Origin: Planctomycetota bacterium
GTDB taxonomy: Bacteria > Planctomycetota > J058
Assembly: GCA_019636275.1 (NCBI GenBank)
Contig: JAHBXY010000101.1
Span: 1 to 34,335, forward strand
Direction of reading: 5' to 3'
Length of the DNA stretch: 34,335 nucleotides
Positions within the stretch are counted from its first letter, which is position 1. Each line of letters opens with the position of its first letter. A program made the translations under genes and the position numbers. Of this stretch, positions 1 through 9,137 are shown piece after piece. The notes beneath the pieces are model-generated. The model was given only the letters and a program-made list of their open reading frames with translations. It was not told the DNA's origin and ran no database searches.

Positions 1-1
1 C

Positions 2-397
2 AGGGCCCGCGACGCGCTCGCGCGGGAGGTCGCGGCCCTGCGCGCGGAGCCCGGCGCGCCGCGCGAGCTCGAGGTCCATGACGACGCCCTCGACCTGACG
101 CGCCTCGACCTGCCGCGCGGCGCCCTGATCGAGCTCCACCTTCCGGATGCGTCCGCGGCGGGCGAGCCCCGGCTCGAGGCCGGCGGGCGGCTCCTGTGGC
201 CCGCGCCCGGCGACGCCGGCCCGGGGCTGCGCTTCTGGGTCCTGAGCGACGACCTGCCGCCCGACGGCCGCCTGCGGCTCGTCGGCGGCCGGGCCGGCCG
301 CCGCGCGGAGGTGCAGGCGCTGCCGCTCCCGGCCGGCGCCGCCGCCCGCGTGGGCGCGCTCCTCCGGGCGGCCGGCGTCGTCGGCGGGGGCGCCTGA
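2..397 (+). CDS. C-terminal fragment of an unrecognised protein (5' end outside window)
   Basis: The frame starting at base 2 is open from the window edge to a TGA at 395-397 and gives the last 131 residues of a protein whose start lies upstream. The fragment is rich in Ala, Arg, Leu and Asp. It holds alternating hydrophobic stretches (around LPRGALIELHLP and LRFWVLSDDLP) that look like a beta-rich soluble domain, with no membrane segment. The next gene's ATG begins 2 bases after the stop, so the two are almost certainly co-transcribed and probably translationally coupled; a role alongside the metal permease is therefore inferred. I do not recognise the family. It does not look like the ABC ATPase or the solute-binding protein usually found beside such permeases. 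A TrkA-C-like fold was considered but cannot be supported. Confidence 0.6.
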   Translation, partial: RARDALAREVAALRAEPGAPRELEVHDDALDLTRLDLPRGALIELHLPDASAAGEPRLEAGGRLLWPAPGDAGPGLRFWVLSDDLPPDGRLRLVGGRAGRRAEVQALPLPAGAAARVGALLRAAGVVGGGA

Positions 398-399
398 CC

Positions 400-1941
400 A
401 TGGGGCTCCTCGACGCGCTGGCCACGTTCTTCGGCAGCTACGCGGCGACCGTCGCCATGGGCTGCGCCTGCAGCTACCTGGGCCTGTTCACGGTCCTGCG
501 CCGGATCGTGTTCACGGGCGTGGCCCTGGCACAGCTCGCCGCCGCCGGGGTCGCCGGCGCGTTCTTCGTCGCCGACCACCCCGCCACCCCGCGGCCGCTG
601 GCCGACCTGGCCGCGCGCCACGGGGCCACGGTCGGCAGCCTGGGGCTGGCCCTCCTCGGCGCCCTCGGCCTCCAGGCGCGGCCGTCGCAGAAGCGCGTCG
701 CCCCCGACGCGGTCGTCGGGATCGCCTACGCCGCGGCCTCCGCGCTGGCGATCCTCCTCGTGTGGCGCAGCGCGCGCGGGCTCTCGGAGCTGCGCGACAT
801 CCTCGCGGGCGAGGTCCTCCTCGCGCGCGAGGGCGAGCGGCTCTGGCTGTGGGTCGGCCTGGCGGCGGTCGCCATCGTCCACGCCGCGCGGCGGCGCGAG
901 TTCCTGCTCGTCTCGTTCGACCCGGAGTTCGCGCGCGCCATGGGCGCGCCCGAGCGGCGGCACCAGCGCCTGCTCCTCGTGACGCTCGCCGTGGCCGTGG
1001 CCCTGTCGCTCAAGGCCGGCGGCCTGCTGCTCGTCTTCTCGTTCCTCGTCCTGCCGCCGGCGGCCGGGCTGGTCCTCGGCCGGACGCTCGACGCGGCCAC
1101 GTGGCTGGCCCTGGCGATCGCCGCCGGGTCGTCGCTCCTCGGCTTCCTCCTGGCGATCGGCCTCGACCTGCCCGTCGCGCCGACGATCGCCGCCGCGCAG
1201 CTCGCCCTGCTCGGCCTCGCCGGCCTGGGCCAGGCGGTCCCGGCGGCGGCGCCGGCCCTGCGTGGGGCGATCCTGGCCCTGGGCGCCGCGGCCCTCGTGG
1301 CCCTGCCGGCGGCCTGGCTGGCGCAGCCGGCGCGGCAGGAGGTCGCGGTCGGCGGGCACCACCACCACCACGGCCCCGGGCCGCTGACCCCGGCGCCCGT
1401 CGACGTCGGCCCGACCCCGCCGCGGGGGCTGGCCCGGGCCCTCGAGGAGGCCACGCACGCGCTCGAGGCGCCCTCGGCGGCGGCGCGCGGCGCGGCGGTC
1501 GACGCGCTGGCTCGCCTCGGCCCCGTGGCCCTCGAGCCGCTGCTGCTGGCCGTCCTCGACGAGGAGCCGGAGGTCCGCGCGGCGGCCCTGGCGGCGATCG
1601 CGCGGCTCGACGGCGGCCCGCTCGTCGTCGAGCGCCTGGCCGACCACGCCGCCGGCGACGAGGTCGAGCGCCGCGTCCCGGCCGCCCGCGCGCTCGCCGC
1701 CCTCGGCGACCCGCGCGGGCTCGAGGCGCTCGTCCGGGCGCTCACCGGGGGCGAGGTCCCCTTCGTGCAGGCGGAGCTCGCCCTCGAGGTCCTCGTCCCC
1801 CTGACCGGCGGGCAGGACTTCGACTTCGACCCGTTCGCCGACGAGGCGGCCCGCGCGGCCGCCGCGGCGGCGTGGACCCGCTGGTGGCGCGACGTCGGCG
1901 CCGGCCTGCGCTGGGATCCCGCGGCGCGGGCGTTCCGCTGA
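400..1941 (+). CDS. ABC-3 family (zinc/manganese/iron) permease with C-terminal HEAT-repeat domain
   Basis: A 513-residue inner-membrane permease subunit of the ZnuB/MntB (ABC-3) family, which moves divalent metal ions using a separate ATPase. The ATG at 400 is chosen because it lies 2 bp after the upstream stop and starts at the family's usual N-terminus (MGLLDALATFF); the same frame is open further upstream but only as low-complexity Arg/Ala sequence. Residues about 1-315 hold several hydrophobic helices. Family-like segments are SYLGLFTVLRRIVFTGVALA and the ALSLKAGGLLLVFSFLVLPPA stretch. A run of five His (residues 320-324) follows the last helix and could bind metal. Residues about 340-510 are HEAT/PBS-lyase-like helical repeats ending in an FDFDPFADEA...WTRWW motif that I associate with planctomycete HEAT proteins. 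ABC-3 permeases are usually about 270-300 residues, so the tail is an extra domain. The metal is unknown. Confidence 0.85.
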   Translation: MGLLDALATFFGSYAATVAMGCACSYLGLFTVLRRIVFTGVALAQLAAAGVAGAFFVADHPATPRPLADLAARHGATVGSLGLALLGALGLQARPSQKRVAPDAVVGIAYAAASALAILLVWRSARGLSELRDILAGEVLLAREGERLWLWVGLAAVAIVHAARRREFLLVSFDPEFARAMGAPERRHQRLLLVTLAVAVALSLKAGGLLLVFSFLVLPPAAGLVLGRTLDAATWLALAIAAGSSLLGFLLAIGLDLPVAPTIAAAQLALLGLAGLGQAVPAAAPALRGAILALGAAALVALPAAWLAQPARQEVAVGGHHHHHGPGPLTPAPVDVGPTPPRGLARALEEATHALEAPSAAARGAAVDALARLGPVALEPLLLAVLDEEPEVRAAALAAIARLDGGPLVVERLADHAAGDEVERRVPAARALAALGDPRGLEALVRALTGGEVPFVQAELALEVLVPLTGGQDFDFDPFADEAARAAAAAAWTRWWRDVGAGLRWDPAARAFR

Positions 1942-2004
1942 GCCGCGCCAGGACTTAGCGCGCCCTGTCGCACCCATCGTCTACGGTCCGGGTTCCGGAG
2001 CCCC

Positions 2005-5000
2005 ATGACGACCGCCGCGACCGAGGCCCAGCAGCGCGCCATCACCGCCCGCGGCGGCGACGTGTGCGTCGCCGCCGGCGCGGGCTCGGGCAAGACGTTC
2101 GTCCTCGTCGAGCGCTTCGTCGGCCTCGTGCGCGACGGGATCCCGCCCGAGCGCATCCTGACGATCACCTTCACCGAGAAGGCCGCCAGCGAGATGGCCG
2201 AGCGCATCGGCCGGGCCCTGCAGGCGGACGGGAAGTCGGTCGAGGGCGCGTGGATCTCGACGATCCACGGCTTCTGCGCGCGGCTCCTGCGCGAGAAGGC
2301 GATCGAGTCGGGCGTCGACCCGGCCTTCGGGGTCCTGACCGACGTGCCGGCCGCGCGCGTGCGGCGCCAGGCGCTCCTCGAGGCGCAGCGCCTGTTCCGC
2401 GCCGAGCGCCCCGGCGCCTACGACGGGCTGGTCGAGCGCGTGCGCTGGGGGCGCGACCAGGACGGCGCCACGTCGATCCGCCGCCGCGTGCTCGAGCTGT
2501 ACGACGAGCTGCGCGCGGCGGGCGTGTCGCTCACCGGCCCGGCCGCCGCCGACGAGCCGCTCGACGCGCTGTGGCTCGAGGGCGTGCGCCCCGCGTTCGC
2601 GCGCCTGGCGGCGGCGAGCGCGCGCTTCCTGGCCGCGTCGGGCGGGGCGCGGCGGACCGTGCGCCTCGAGCGGCAGGTCGTGGCCGTGCGCGAGGCCGCG
2701 GCGCGCCTGGCCGAGGTCGACCTCGACGGGCCGTTCCGCGCCGAGGCCTACCACGACCTCGCGGCGCTGGCCGACGCGGCCAAGGGCGCGGGCGCCCTCG
2801 CCGACGAGCTGGCCGGCCTGCGCGAGGCGGCGCTGGCGGCGGCCGGCGCGTATGCCGAGGGCCCGGCGCGGGCGCTCGGGCGGGGCCTCGAGGACCTGCT
2901 GCGGCGCTTCGACGCGCGCTTCCGGGCGCTGAAGGCCGCGCAGTCGGCGCTGGACTTCTCGGACCTCGAGGAGCGCACGCGCGAGCTGCTCGAGGGGCGG
3001 GCCGACGTGCGCGAGGAGGTGCAGGGGCGCTTCCAGGCCGTGCTCGTCGACGAGTTCCAGGACACGTCGCGGCTGCAGCAGCGGATCGTCGACCTCGTGC
3101 GCCGCGCGCCGCCCGCGCCCGGCTACGGCGGCTTCTTCGCCGTCGGCGACGTCAAGCAGAGCATCTACGCCTTCCGCCACGCCGAGGTGCGCGGCCTCCT
3201 CGACCTCGAGGCGGCGGTGCGCGCGCAGGGCGGCGAGGTCGTGGCGCTCGACCTGTCGTTCCGCACGCGCCCCGAGGTGCTCGGGTTCGTCGACGAGGTG
3301 TTCGCGCTGGCGTGGTCCGAGCCGGGCAGCGAGGTGCCGCACCAGCCGCTGCGCGCGGGCGCGCCGTTCGGCCCGCCGCCGGCCGGCCGGCCGGTGGTCG
3401 AGCTCGTCGTCGGCCGGGGCGAGACCCTCGAGCGGGCGCGCGCGCACGAGGCCCGCGCCGTGGCCGCGCGGCTGGCGACGCTCATCGAGGGGCGCGTGCT
3501 CACGGGCACGAACCCCTTGCGCAAGGACACGTTCGGCCAGCCCCTGCGCTACCGCGACTGCGCGGTGCTCCTGCCGGCGACGACCGCGCTGCCCGCCTAC
3601 GAGCGCGCCCTGCGCGAGCGCGGCGTCCCTTACCGCGTGGCCAGCGGCCGCGGCTTCTACGGGGCGCGCGAGGTGGTCGACGCCGTGGGGCTGCTCGAGG
3701 TGGCGGCGGCCGCGCACGACGACCTGGCCCTGGCCGCGCTCCTGCGCTCGCCGGCGGTCGGGCTCTCCGACACGGCCCTGCAGGTCCTGGCCGACCGCCG
3801 GCGCGAGCTCCCGGCGCGGGCGAGCCTGGCCGACGCGCTCGAGCAGGTGGGCGAGGACGACGCGGACCTGTCGGCGCTCGACCTGGCGCGGGCGCTGCGC
3901 GCGCGCGACCTCGTCGCCTGGCTGCGGGCCACGCGCGGGCGCACGACGGTGCGCGACCTGCTGGCGGGCGCGCTCGAGCGCTGCGGCCTCATGGACGGCG
4001 CGCTCCTGCGCGGCGGCGACCTGCGCGGCCACGCCAACCTGCACAAGCTGCTCGTCGTCGTCGAGGACCTCGAGCGCGAGGGGGCCGTCGGCCCGGCCGA
4101 GGTGGCGGCGGTGCTCACCGACCTGCGGCACAGCGGCGCGCGCGAGCCCGAGGCCAACGTGTCGTCGGAGGAGGAGGACGCGGTGAGCGTCCTCACCGTG
4201 CACGCGGCCAAGGGCCTCGAGTGGCCGCTCGTCGTCGTGGCCGACCTGGGCCGCCACGCGCGCCCCGAGAGCGACCCCGTCGTGTGGTGCGAGCGCACGG
4301 GCGTCCTCGTCGACCTGCGCGACCCCGACCGGCCGGAGGCGGCGATCACCTGCGGCTCGATGCAGCGGCGCACGGCGGAGAGCCGCGCGCGCGCGCGAGA
4401 GGAGAGCAAGCGCCTCCTCTACGTGGCCATGACGCGCGCGCAGGACCACCTCGTTCTGGCCGGGGCGCAGGGGGCGCGGGCGGCCGGCGACTGGCTCGCG
4501 TGGGCGCGCGGGCCGCTCGCCCCGGGCCAGCGCGCCACGGCCGAGACGTCGCGGGCGGCGTGGCGCGCTTCCGGCGGCGACGCGCGGCGGATCGCCGTGC
4601 GGCTCCTCGAGGTGACCGACGACGTCGACGGCACTGATCCGCGGGTCTGCGCGGCCCGGCCGCCGGCGCGCGCCCGGTGCTCGACGCGCCGCTCGAGGCG
4701 ACGCTGGCCCGCGGCGGCGCCGCGCCTGCCGGGCGTGCCGCTCGAGGCGGCCGAGGCGGCGCGGCGGCTCCTCGCGCGCGCCGACGCGCCGGGGCTCCCC
4801 GACCCCGACCTGGGGGCGTCCGTCTACACGGTGAGCGAGGTCCTCACCTGGCGCGCCTGCGCGCGGCGCCACCTGCTCGAGCACGTCGTCGGCGACCGCG
4901 AGCCCTGGTCGGAGGACGCCACGCCGGGCGACGCGCCGTTCCTGCCCGAGGCCGACGAGGTGCCGGCCGACGTCGCGGGGACGCTGACGCACGAGGTCGT

Positions 5001-5673
5001 CGCCGGGCTGCACGGCGCGCGTCCGCTGCCCGGCAAGCTGACGCAGCGCCTGGCGCAGCTCCTCCTGCCGCGCGTCGCCTCGCGCGGGGCGCTCGAGCGG
5101 GCGGCCGCGCGCGCGGTCGAGCTGCGGGCCGAGTTCGAGCGCTCGGAGCTGGGGCGTCGGGTGGCGGCGGCCGACGAGGTGGAGGTCGAGCGCCCGTTCC
5201 TCGTGGCGGTTCCGGGCGTGGGCGGCGACGAGCCGGTCCTCCTGCGCGGGACGATCGACCTCCTCCTGCGCGAGGGGGACCGCTGGACCGTCGTCGACCA
5301 CAAGGCGGCCGAGGTCACGGCCTTGCAGGTGCCGGGGCGCCTCGAGCAGCCGGAGCTGCAGCTTCGCCTCTACGCCCTGGCCCTCGCCGCCGACGGCCGG
5401 CCGCCGGCCGAGGGGCAGGTGATGTTCCTGGCTCCGGGGGTCGCCGTCCGGGTCGACCTGGGCGCCGAGGCCTTGGCGGAGGCCGGGCGGCTCCTGGCCG
5501 AGTTCGTCGAGGCTCGGCGGGCGCTGGACTTGCCGCCCCGGCCGCACGCCGGCTGCCGAGGCTGCCCGCATCGGCCGTCGTGCCCGGCCGGCCAGGCGTT
5601 CCTGGCCGGCGCGCAGTTTCCCGTTGCCGCCGCCCCGGCATCAGGTAACTTGTGGGCCCTCACGGGGGGATGA
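2005..5673 (+). CDS. UvrD/AddA-like helicase fused to an iron-sulfur PD-(D/E)XK nuclease
   Basis: A 1222-residue DNA helicase-nuclease, probably for double-strand-break end processing. Superfamily 1 motifs are in order: Q motif near residue 9, Walker A GAGSGKT (25-31), motif Ia TITFTEKAASEMAERI, DEFQDT (349-354), motif III GDVKQSIYAFR, motif V LTVHAAKGLEWP (about 730) and motif VI LLYVAMTRAQDH (about 803). The C-terminal third is a RecB/AddB/Cas4-type nuclease with H996, D1085 and D1098-H-K1100. Cys952 plus Cys1184-x2-Cys1187-x5-Cys1193 make the four-Cys pattern that binds a 4Fe-4S cluster in AddB and Cas4. AddA proteins are of similar length. No AddB/RecC partner is nearby. The start has a GGAG about 8 bases upstream. 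Residues about 880-904 read poorly and may be shifted in frame (see findings). Could equally be called AdnB-like. Confidence 0.88.
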   Translation: MTTAATEAQQRAITARGGDVCVAAGAGSGKTFVLVERFVGLVRDGIPPERILTITFTEKAASEMAERIGRALQADGKSVEGAWISTIHGFCARLLREKAIESGVDPAFGVLTDVPAARVRRQALLEAQRLFRAERPGAYDGLVERVRWGRDQDGATSIRRRVLELYDELRAAGVSLTGPAAADEPLDALWLEGVRPAFARLAAASARFLAASGGARRTVRLERQVVAVREAAARLAEVDLDGPFRAEAYHDLAALADAAKGAGALADELAGLREAALAAAGAYAEGPARALGRGLEDLLRRFDARFRALKAAQSALDFSDLEERTRELLEGRADVREEVQGRFQAVLVDEFQDTSRLQQRIVDLVRRAPPAPGYGGFFAVGDVKQSIYAFRHAEVRGLLDLEAAVRAQGGEVVALDLSFRTRPEVLGFVDEVFALAWSEPGSEVPHQPLRAGAPFGPPPAGRPVVELVVGRGETLERARAHEARAVAARLATLIEGRVLTGTNPLRKDTFGQPLRYRDCAVLLPATTALPAYERALRERGVPYRVASGRGFYGAREVVDAVGLLEVAAAAHDDLALAALLRSPAVGLSDTALQVLADRRRELPARASLADALEQVGEDDADLSALDLARALRARDLVAWLRATRGRTTVRDLLAGALERCGLMDGALLRGGDLRGHANLHKLLVVVEDLEREGAVGPAEVAAVLTDLRHSGAREPEANVSSEEEDAVSVLTVHAAKGLEWPLVVVADLGRHARPESDPVVWCERTGVLVDLRDPDRPEAAITCGSMQRRTAESRARAREESKRLLYVAMTRAQDHLVLAGAQGARAAGDWLAWARGPLAPGQRATAETSRAAWRASGGDARRIAVRLLEVTDDVDGTDPRVCAARPPARARCSTRRSRRRWPAAAPRLPGVPLEAAEAARRLLARADAPGLPDPDLGASVYTVSEVLTWRACARRHLLEHVVGDREPWSEDATPGDAPFLPEADEVPADVAGTLTHEVVAGLHGARPLPGKLTQRLAQLLLPRVASRGALERAAARAVELRAEFERSELGRRVAAADEVEVERPFLVAVPGVGGDEPVLLRGTIDLLLREGDRWTVVDHKAAEVTALQVPGRLEQPELQLRLYALALAADGRPPAEGQVMFLAPGVAVRVDLGAEALAEAGRLLAEFVEARRALDLPPRPHAGCRGCPHRPSCPAGQAFLAGAQFPVAAAPASGNLWALTGG

Positions 5674-5702
5674 TCCCGCCCGGAGGCCGGCTGGGTTGCC
5701 CC

Positions 5703-5730
5703 TTGCGTGGGGGACCTCATCTGGTATAGG
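5703..5730 (+). promoter_or_regulatory. Candidate sigma-70 promoter of the tRNA-tuf unit
   Basis: TTGCGT (5703-5708), a 16-base spacer and TATAGG (5725-5730) lie between the helicase stop and the first tRNA. The predicted start would be near 5737, about 70 bases before tRNA-Thr. This is the only good -10/-35 pair I see ahead of the four tRNAs and tuf. Confidence 0.55.
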
Positions 5731-5808
5731 TGGACCCTTCCATCGGCGCCCCCTCTCGCAGGGGACCCGACGGAGTGTACACATGACGGAACGCATGACA
5801 GAGGGTCC

Positions 5809-5881
5809 GCTAGCGTAGCTCAACTGGTAGAGCATCCGCCTTGTAAGCGGAAGGTTGCGGGTTCGGGTCCCGCCGCTAGCT
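5809..5881 (+). tRNA. tRNA-Thr (anticodon TGT)
   Basis: Seven-pair acceptor stem GCTAGCG/CGCTAGC, anticodon loop CTTGTAA (TGT, reads ACA), T arm GCGGG-TTCGGGT-CCCGC. The discriminator is T5881. No 3' CCA is encoded. First of four tRNAs preceding tuf. Confidence 0.95.
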
Positions 5882-5896
5882 CATGCAGACAGGCTT

Positions 5897-5979
5897 GGGT
5901 CGATACCGAAGTGGCCAAACGGGTCAGACTGTAAATCTGATGGCTCACGCCTTCGGAGGTTCAAATCCTCCTCGGCCCA
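5897..5979 (+). tRNA. tRNA-Tyr (anticodon GTA)
   Basis: Acceptor GGGTCGA/TCGGCCC with one T-G pair, anticodon loop CTGTAAA (GTA) and a long variable arm, so a class II tRNA as expected for bacterial Tyr. Discriminator A5979; CCA is not encoded. It starts 15 bases after tRNA-Thr(TGT). Confidence 0.95.
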
Positions 5980-6043
5980 TCAACACAGGTGACGGGGCGT
6001 CTCGACGCCCTCCGAGAGAGAAGAGAGATCACGAGGCCCACAG

Positions 6044-6115
6044 GCGGGCGTAGCTCAGTGGTAGAGCGTCGGCCTTCCAAGCCGTTCGTCGTGGGTTCGA
6101 GTCCCATCGCCCGCT
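6044..6115 (+). tRNA. tRNA-Gly (anticodon TCC)
   Basis: Acceptor GCGGGCG/CGCCCGC, anticodon loop CTTCCAA (TCC, reads GGA), T arm with GGGTTCGAGTCCC. Discriminator T6115, no encoded CCA. Confidence 0.95.
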
Positions 6116-6224
6116 CTCGCACTCCGGCGCCCATCGCGGCGTGAAGTGGCGTGAAGGAAGAGAAGAGGTGGCGCCTCGTCACGGACCGAGCGTCGGTCCG
6201 CGCGGGGCTCCACCGCACAGGTAG

Positions 6225-6297
6225 GCTGCTGTAGCTCAGTTGGTAGAGCACGTCCTTGGTAAGGACGAGGTCATGGGTCCGAGTCCCATCAGCAGCT
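6225..6297 (+). tRNA. tRNA-Thr (anticodon GGT)
   Basis: Acceptor GCTGCTG/CAGCAGC, anticodon loop TTGGTAA (GGT, reads ACC). Discriminator T6297, no encoded CCA. It ends 49 bases before the tuf start, so tRNA processing should free the tuf mRNA leader. Confidence 0.95.
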
Positions 6298-6346
6298 TCG
6301 CCGTGAATCAGGCAAGAACAGGCAGTCCAGGAATCACGAGGTTGTA

Positions 6347-7543
<1,197 letters not shown>

Positions 7544-7568
7544 GATCTTCCCCGTCCCGGAAGGTGGT

Positions 7569-7598
7569 CTCGGGCTCGCGCACCCGCGCGGGCCCGAG
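7569..7598 (+). terminator. 13-bp hairpin between tuf and rpmG (attenuator or terminator without U-tract)
   Basis: CTCGGGCTCGCGC (7569-7581) pairs fully, with one T-G pair, to GCGCGGGCCCGAG (7586-7598) around a 4-base ACCC loop. It starts 26 bases after the tuf stop. No T-run follows, so full intrinsic termination is uncertain. It may reduce read-through from the abundant tuf transcript or protect the tuf mRNA 3' end. Confidence 0.6.
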
Positions 7599-7689
7599 GT
7601 CGTGTGGGCCGCACACGGCCCGAAGGGTACGGCGTCCGGGTCCGAGACGGCCCGGGCGCCAGGTTCGACCGATCACAGGAGGGCCCGTC

Positions 7690-7863
7690 GTGGCCAAGAA
7701 GAAGCAGGGTCAGCGCGGCTACGTGACGCTCGAGTGCGGTGAGTGCGCCGAGCGCAACTACCGCACGTCGAAGCGGCTCTCGGGCGGCCTGCCCAAGCTG
7801 GAGCTGCCGAAGTTCTGCAACCGCTGCCGGAAGCACACCGCCCACAAGGAGCGGAAGAAGTAG
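7690..7863 (+). CDS. rpmG: 50S ribosomal protein bL33
   Basis: A 57-residue bL33 starting at GTG 7690, placed by a strong AGGAGG at 7677-7682 and by the typical N-terminus (MAKKKQGQRGYVTLEC). Two CxxC pairs (C16-x2-C19 and CNRC near residue 41) show the zinc-binding form. The C-terminus HTAHKERKK is typical. The gene sits between tuf and the tRNA-Trp/secE pair, a common bacterial arrangement. The frame is open further upstream but without family similarity. Confidence 0.95.
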   Translation: MAKKKQGQRGYVTLECGECAERNYRTSKRLSGGLPKLELPKFCNRCRKHTAHKERKK

Positions 7864-7866
7864 TCC

Positions 7867-7892
7867 GGCCGCCGTCCTCCGGGACGGGGGCC
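7867..7892 (+). other. Hairpin downstream of rpmG
   Basis: CCGTCC (7872-7877), loop TCCG, GGACGG (7882-7887), extended past one G-G mismatch by GGCC (7867-7870) with GGCC (7889-7892). It starts 3 bases after the rpmG stop and ends 17 bases before tRNA-Trp. It could be an mRNA 3' end or processing signal. Confidence 0.45.
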
Positions 7893-7909
7893 GCACGCGA
7901 CGCACACGA

Positions 7910-7983
7910 AGGGGTGTAGCTCTAACGGCTAGAGCGACGGATTCCAAATCCGTAGGTTCAGGGTTCGAATCCCTGCGCCCCTG
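7910..7983 (+). tRNA. tRNA-Trp (anticodon CCA)
   Basis: Acceptor AGGGGTG/CGCCCCT, anticodon loop TTCCAAA (CCA), discriminator G7983 as required for Trp. The 3' CCA is not encoded. It lies between rpmG and secE. Confidence 0.95.
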
Positions 7984-8070
7984 AACAGCGCGGCCCCGGC
8001 CGCGAGACCCGGCCTGCAGGACGACTGCGGCCGCACCCGTACCACCCCGTCGAGGACGGACAGGAAGCCC

Positions 8071-8526
8071 ATGGCGCTGGAGCTCTACAAGCCGGAGGAG
8101 GCGACGCGGACCCGCGGTCTGATCGGCGTCCTCCTGGCCGCCCTCCTCGGCTACGGCCTGTTCCACCTGTACGAGTTCCTGGGCGGGTGGAACTACTGGA
8201 AGGACGACCTGGTCGGCGGGGCGCTCGGGCCCGAGTTCCCGATCAGCCCGCGCGTGATCCTCATCGCGGTGATGGGCATCCTCACCGCTGCGTCGATCTA
8301 CCTGCTCTGCAACCACGCCAAGGTCGTCGACTTCCTCATCGACACCGAGAAGGAGATGCAGAACGTCTCCTGGGCGCCGAAGCACGAGGTGATCTCGTCG
8401 TCGATCGTCGTCGTGATCACCGTGCTGATCATGGCCGCCTACCTGGGCGTGGTCGACTACGGTCTGGTGTGGGCCAAGGACCAGGTGGCGTGGGACGCCC
8501 TCTGGGATCGGGTCCTGGGGTCGTAG
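8071..8526 (+). CDS. secE: Preprotein translocase subunit SecE
   Basis: A 151-residue inner-membrane subunit of the SecYEG channel. Three predicted membrane helices lie at about residues 16-36, 60-80 and 108-130, as in the three-helix enterobacterial form rather than the single-helix short form. The conserved core is DTEKEMQNVSWAPKHEV followed by the last helix. The region between helices 1 and 2 (GGWNYWKDDLVGGALGPEF) is hydrophilic and unremarkable. The ATG at 8071 follows AGGA. nusG begins 2 bases after the stop, so the pair should be translationally coupled. Confidence 0.95.
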   Translation: MALELYKPEEATRTRGLIGVLLAALLGYGLFHLYEFLGGWNYWKDDLVGGALGPEFPISPRVILIAVMGILTAASIYLLCNHAKVVDFLIDTEKEMQNVSWAPKHEVISSSIVVVITVLIMAAYLGVVDYGLVWAKDQVAWDALWDRVLGS

Positions 8527-8528
8527 CC

Positions 8529-9101
8529 GTGGCGAAGCGCTGGTTCGTGCTCAGGGTGGGGACCAACCGGGAGAACCGGGTCAAGAAGACGCTCTGGACC
8601 CGCGTCCAGACGCACGACCTCACCGAGAAGGTCACGCAGCTCCTCGTCGTGACGGAGCGGGTGACGGAGATCAAGGGCGGCCAGCGCCGGACGGTCGAGC
8701 GCAAGGTCTACCCGGGCTACGTCATGGCGGAGATCGAGGTCGACGACGAGACCGGCAAGGTCCCGCCCGAGGTGTGGCACCTGATCCGGGACATGCCCGG
8801 CCAGATCAAGTTCGTCGGCAATCCGGACGACCCCGACAAGCCGCAGCCGCTGGGGCCGGACGAGGTGACGAAGATGCTGGCCCAGGTCGAGCGGCTGAAG
8901 GCCGAGGAGCCGGGCAAGACGACCATGGACTTCACGATCGGCGAGCACGTCGTCATCCGTGAGGGGTCGTTCGAGAACTTCGAGGGCACGGTCGAGGAGC
9001 TCCAGCCCGAGAAGGGCATGCTCAAGGTCTCGATCATGGTGTTCGGTCGGCCGACCCCGATCGACTTCGAGTCCTGGAAGGTCGAGAAGAAGCAGGATTA
9101 G
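8529..9101 (+). CDS. nusG: Transcription termination/antitermination factor NusG
   Basis: A 190-residue NusG starting at GTG 8529 (VAKRWFVLRVGTNRENRV), 2 bases after the secE stop. The N-terminal NGN domain (about 1-115, with RKVYPGYVMAEIEVDD) binds the polymerase clamp. A short linker leads to the C-terminal KOW domain (about 133-190; FTIGEHVVIREGSFENFEGTV), which contacts Rho or S10. Length and spacing are normal for the family. The open frame continues upstream inside secE but there is no NusG sequence there. A GCGCCC/GGGCGC 6-bp hairpin (9101-9116) overlaps the last base of the stop codon. Confidence 0.97.
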   Translation: MAKRWFVLRVGTNRENRVKKTLWTRVQTHDLTEKVTQLLVVTERVTEIKGGQRRTVERKVYPGYVMAEIEVDDETGKVPPEVWHLIRDMPGQIKFVGNPDDPDKPQPLGPDEVTKMLAQVERLKAEEPGKTTMDFTIGEHVVIREGSFENFEGTVEELQPEKGMLKVSIMVFGRPTPIDFESWKVEKKQD

Positions 9102-9137
9102 CGCCCGGGCGGGCGCGCGAAGGACGAGGCGAGCGAC

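Noticed and set aside
196..399. Upstream extension of the permease frame to a GTG at 196
   Set aside because: The extension is Arg/Pro/Ala low-complexity and overlaps the preceding coding frame, which ends at 397; the ATG at 400 fits the family start.
1981..5571. Long minus-strand open frame opposite the helicase gene
   Set aside because: Antisense shadow of a gene with clear helicase and nuclease motifs; no family motif of its own.
5707..5934. Small plus-strand frame across tRNA-Thr and tRNA-Tyr
   Set aside because: The bases are occupied by well-folded tRNA genes.
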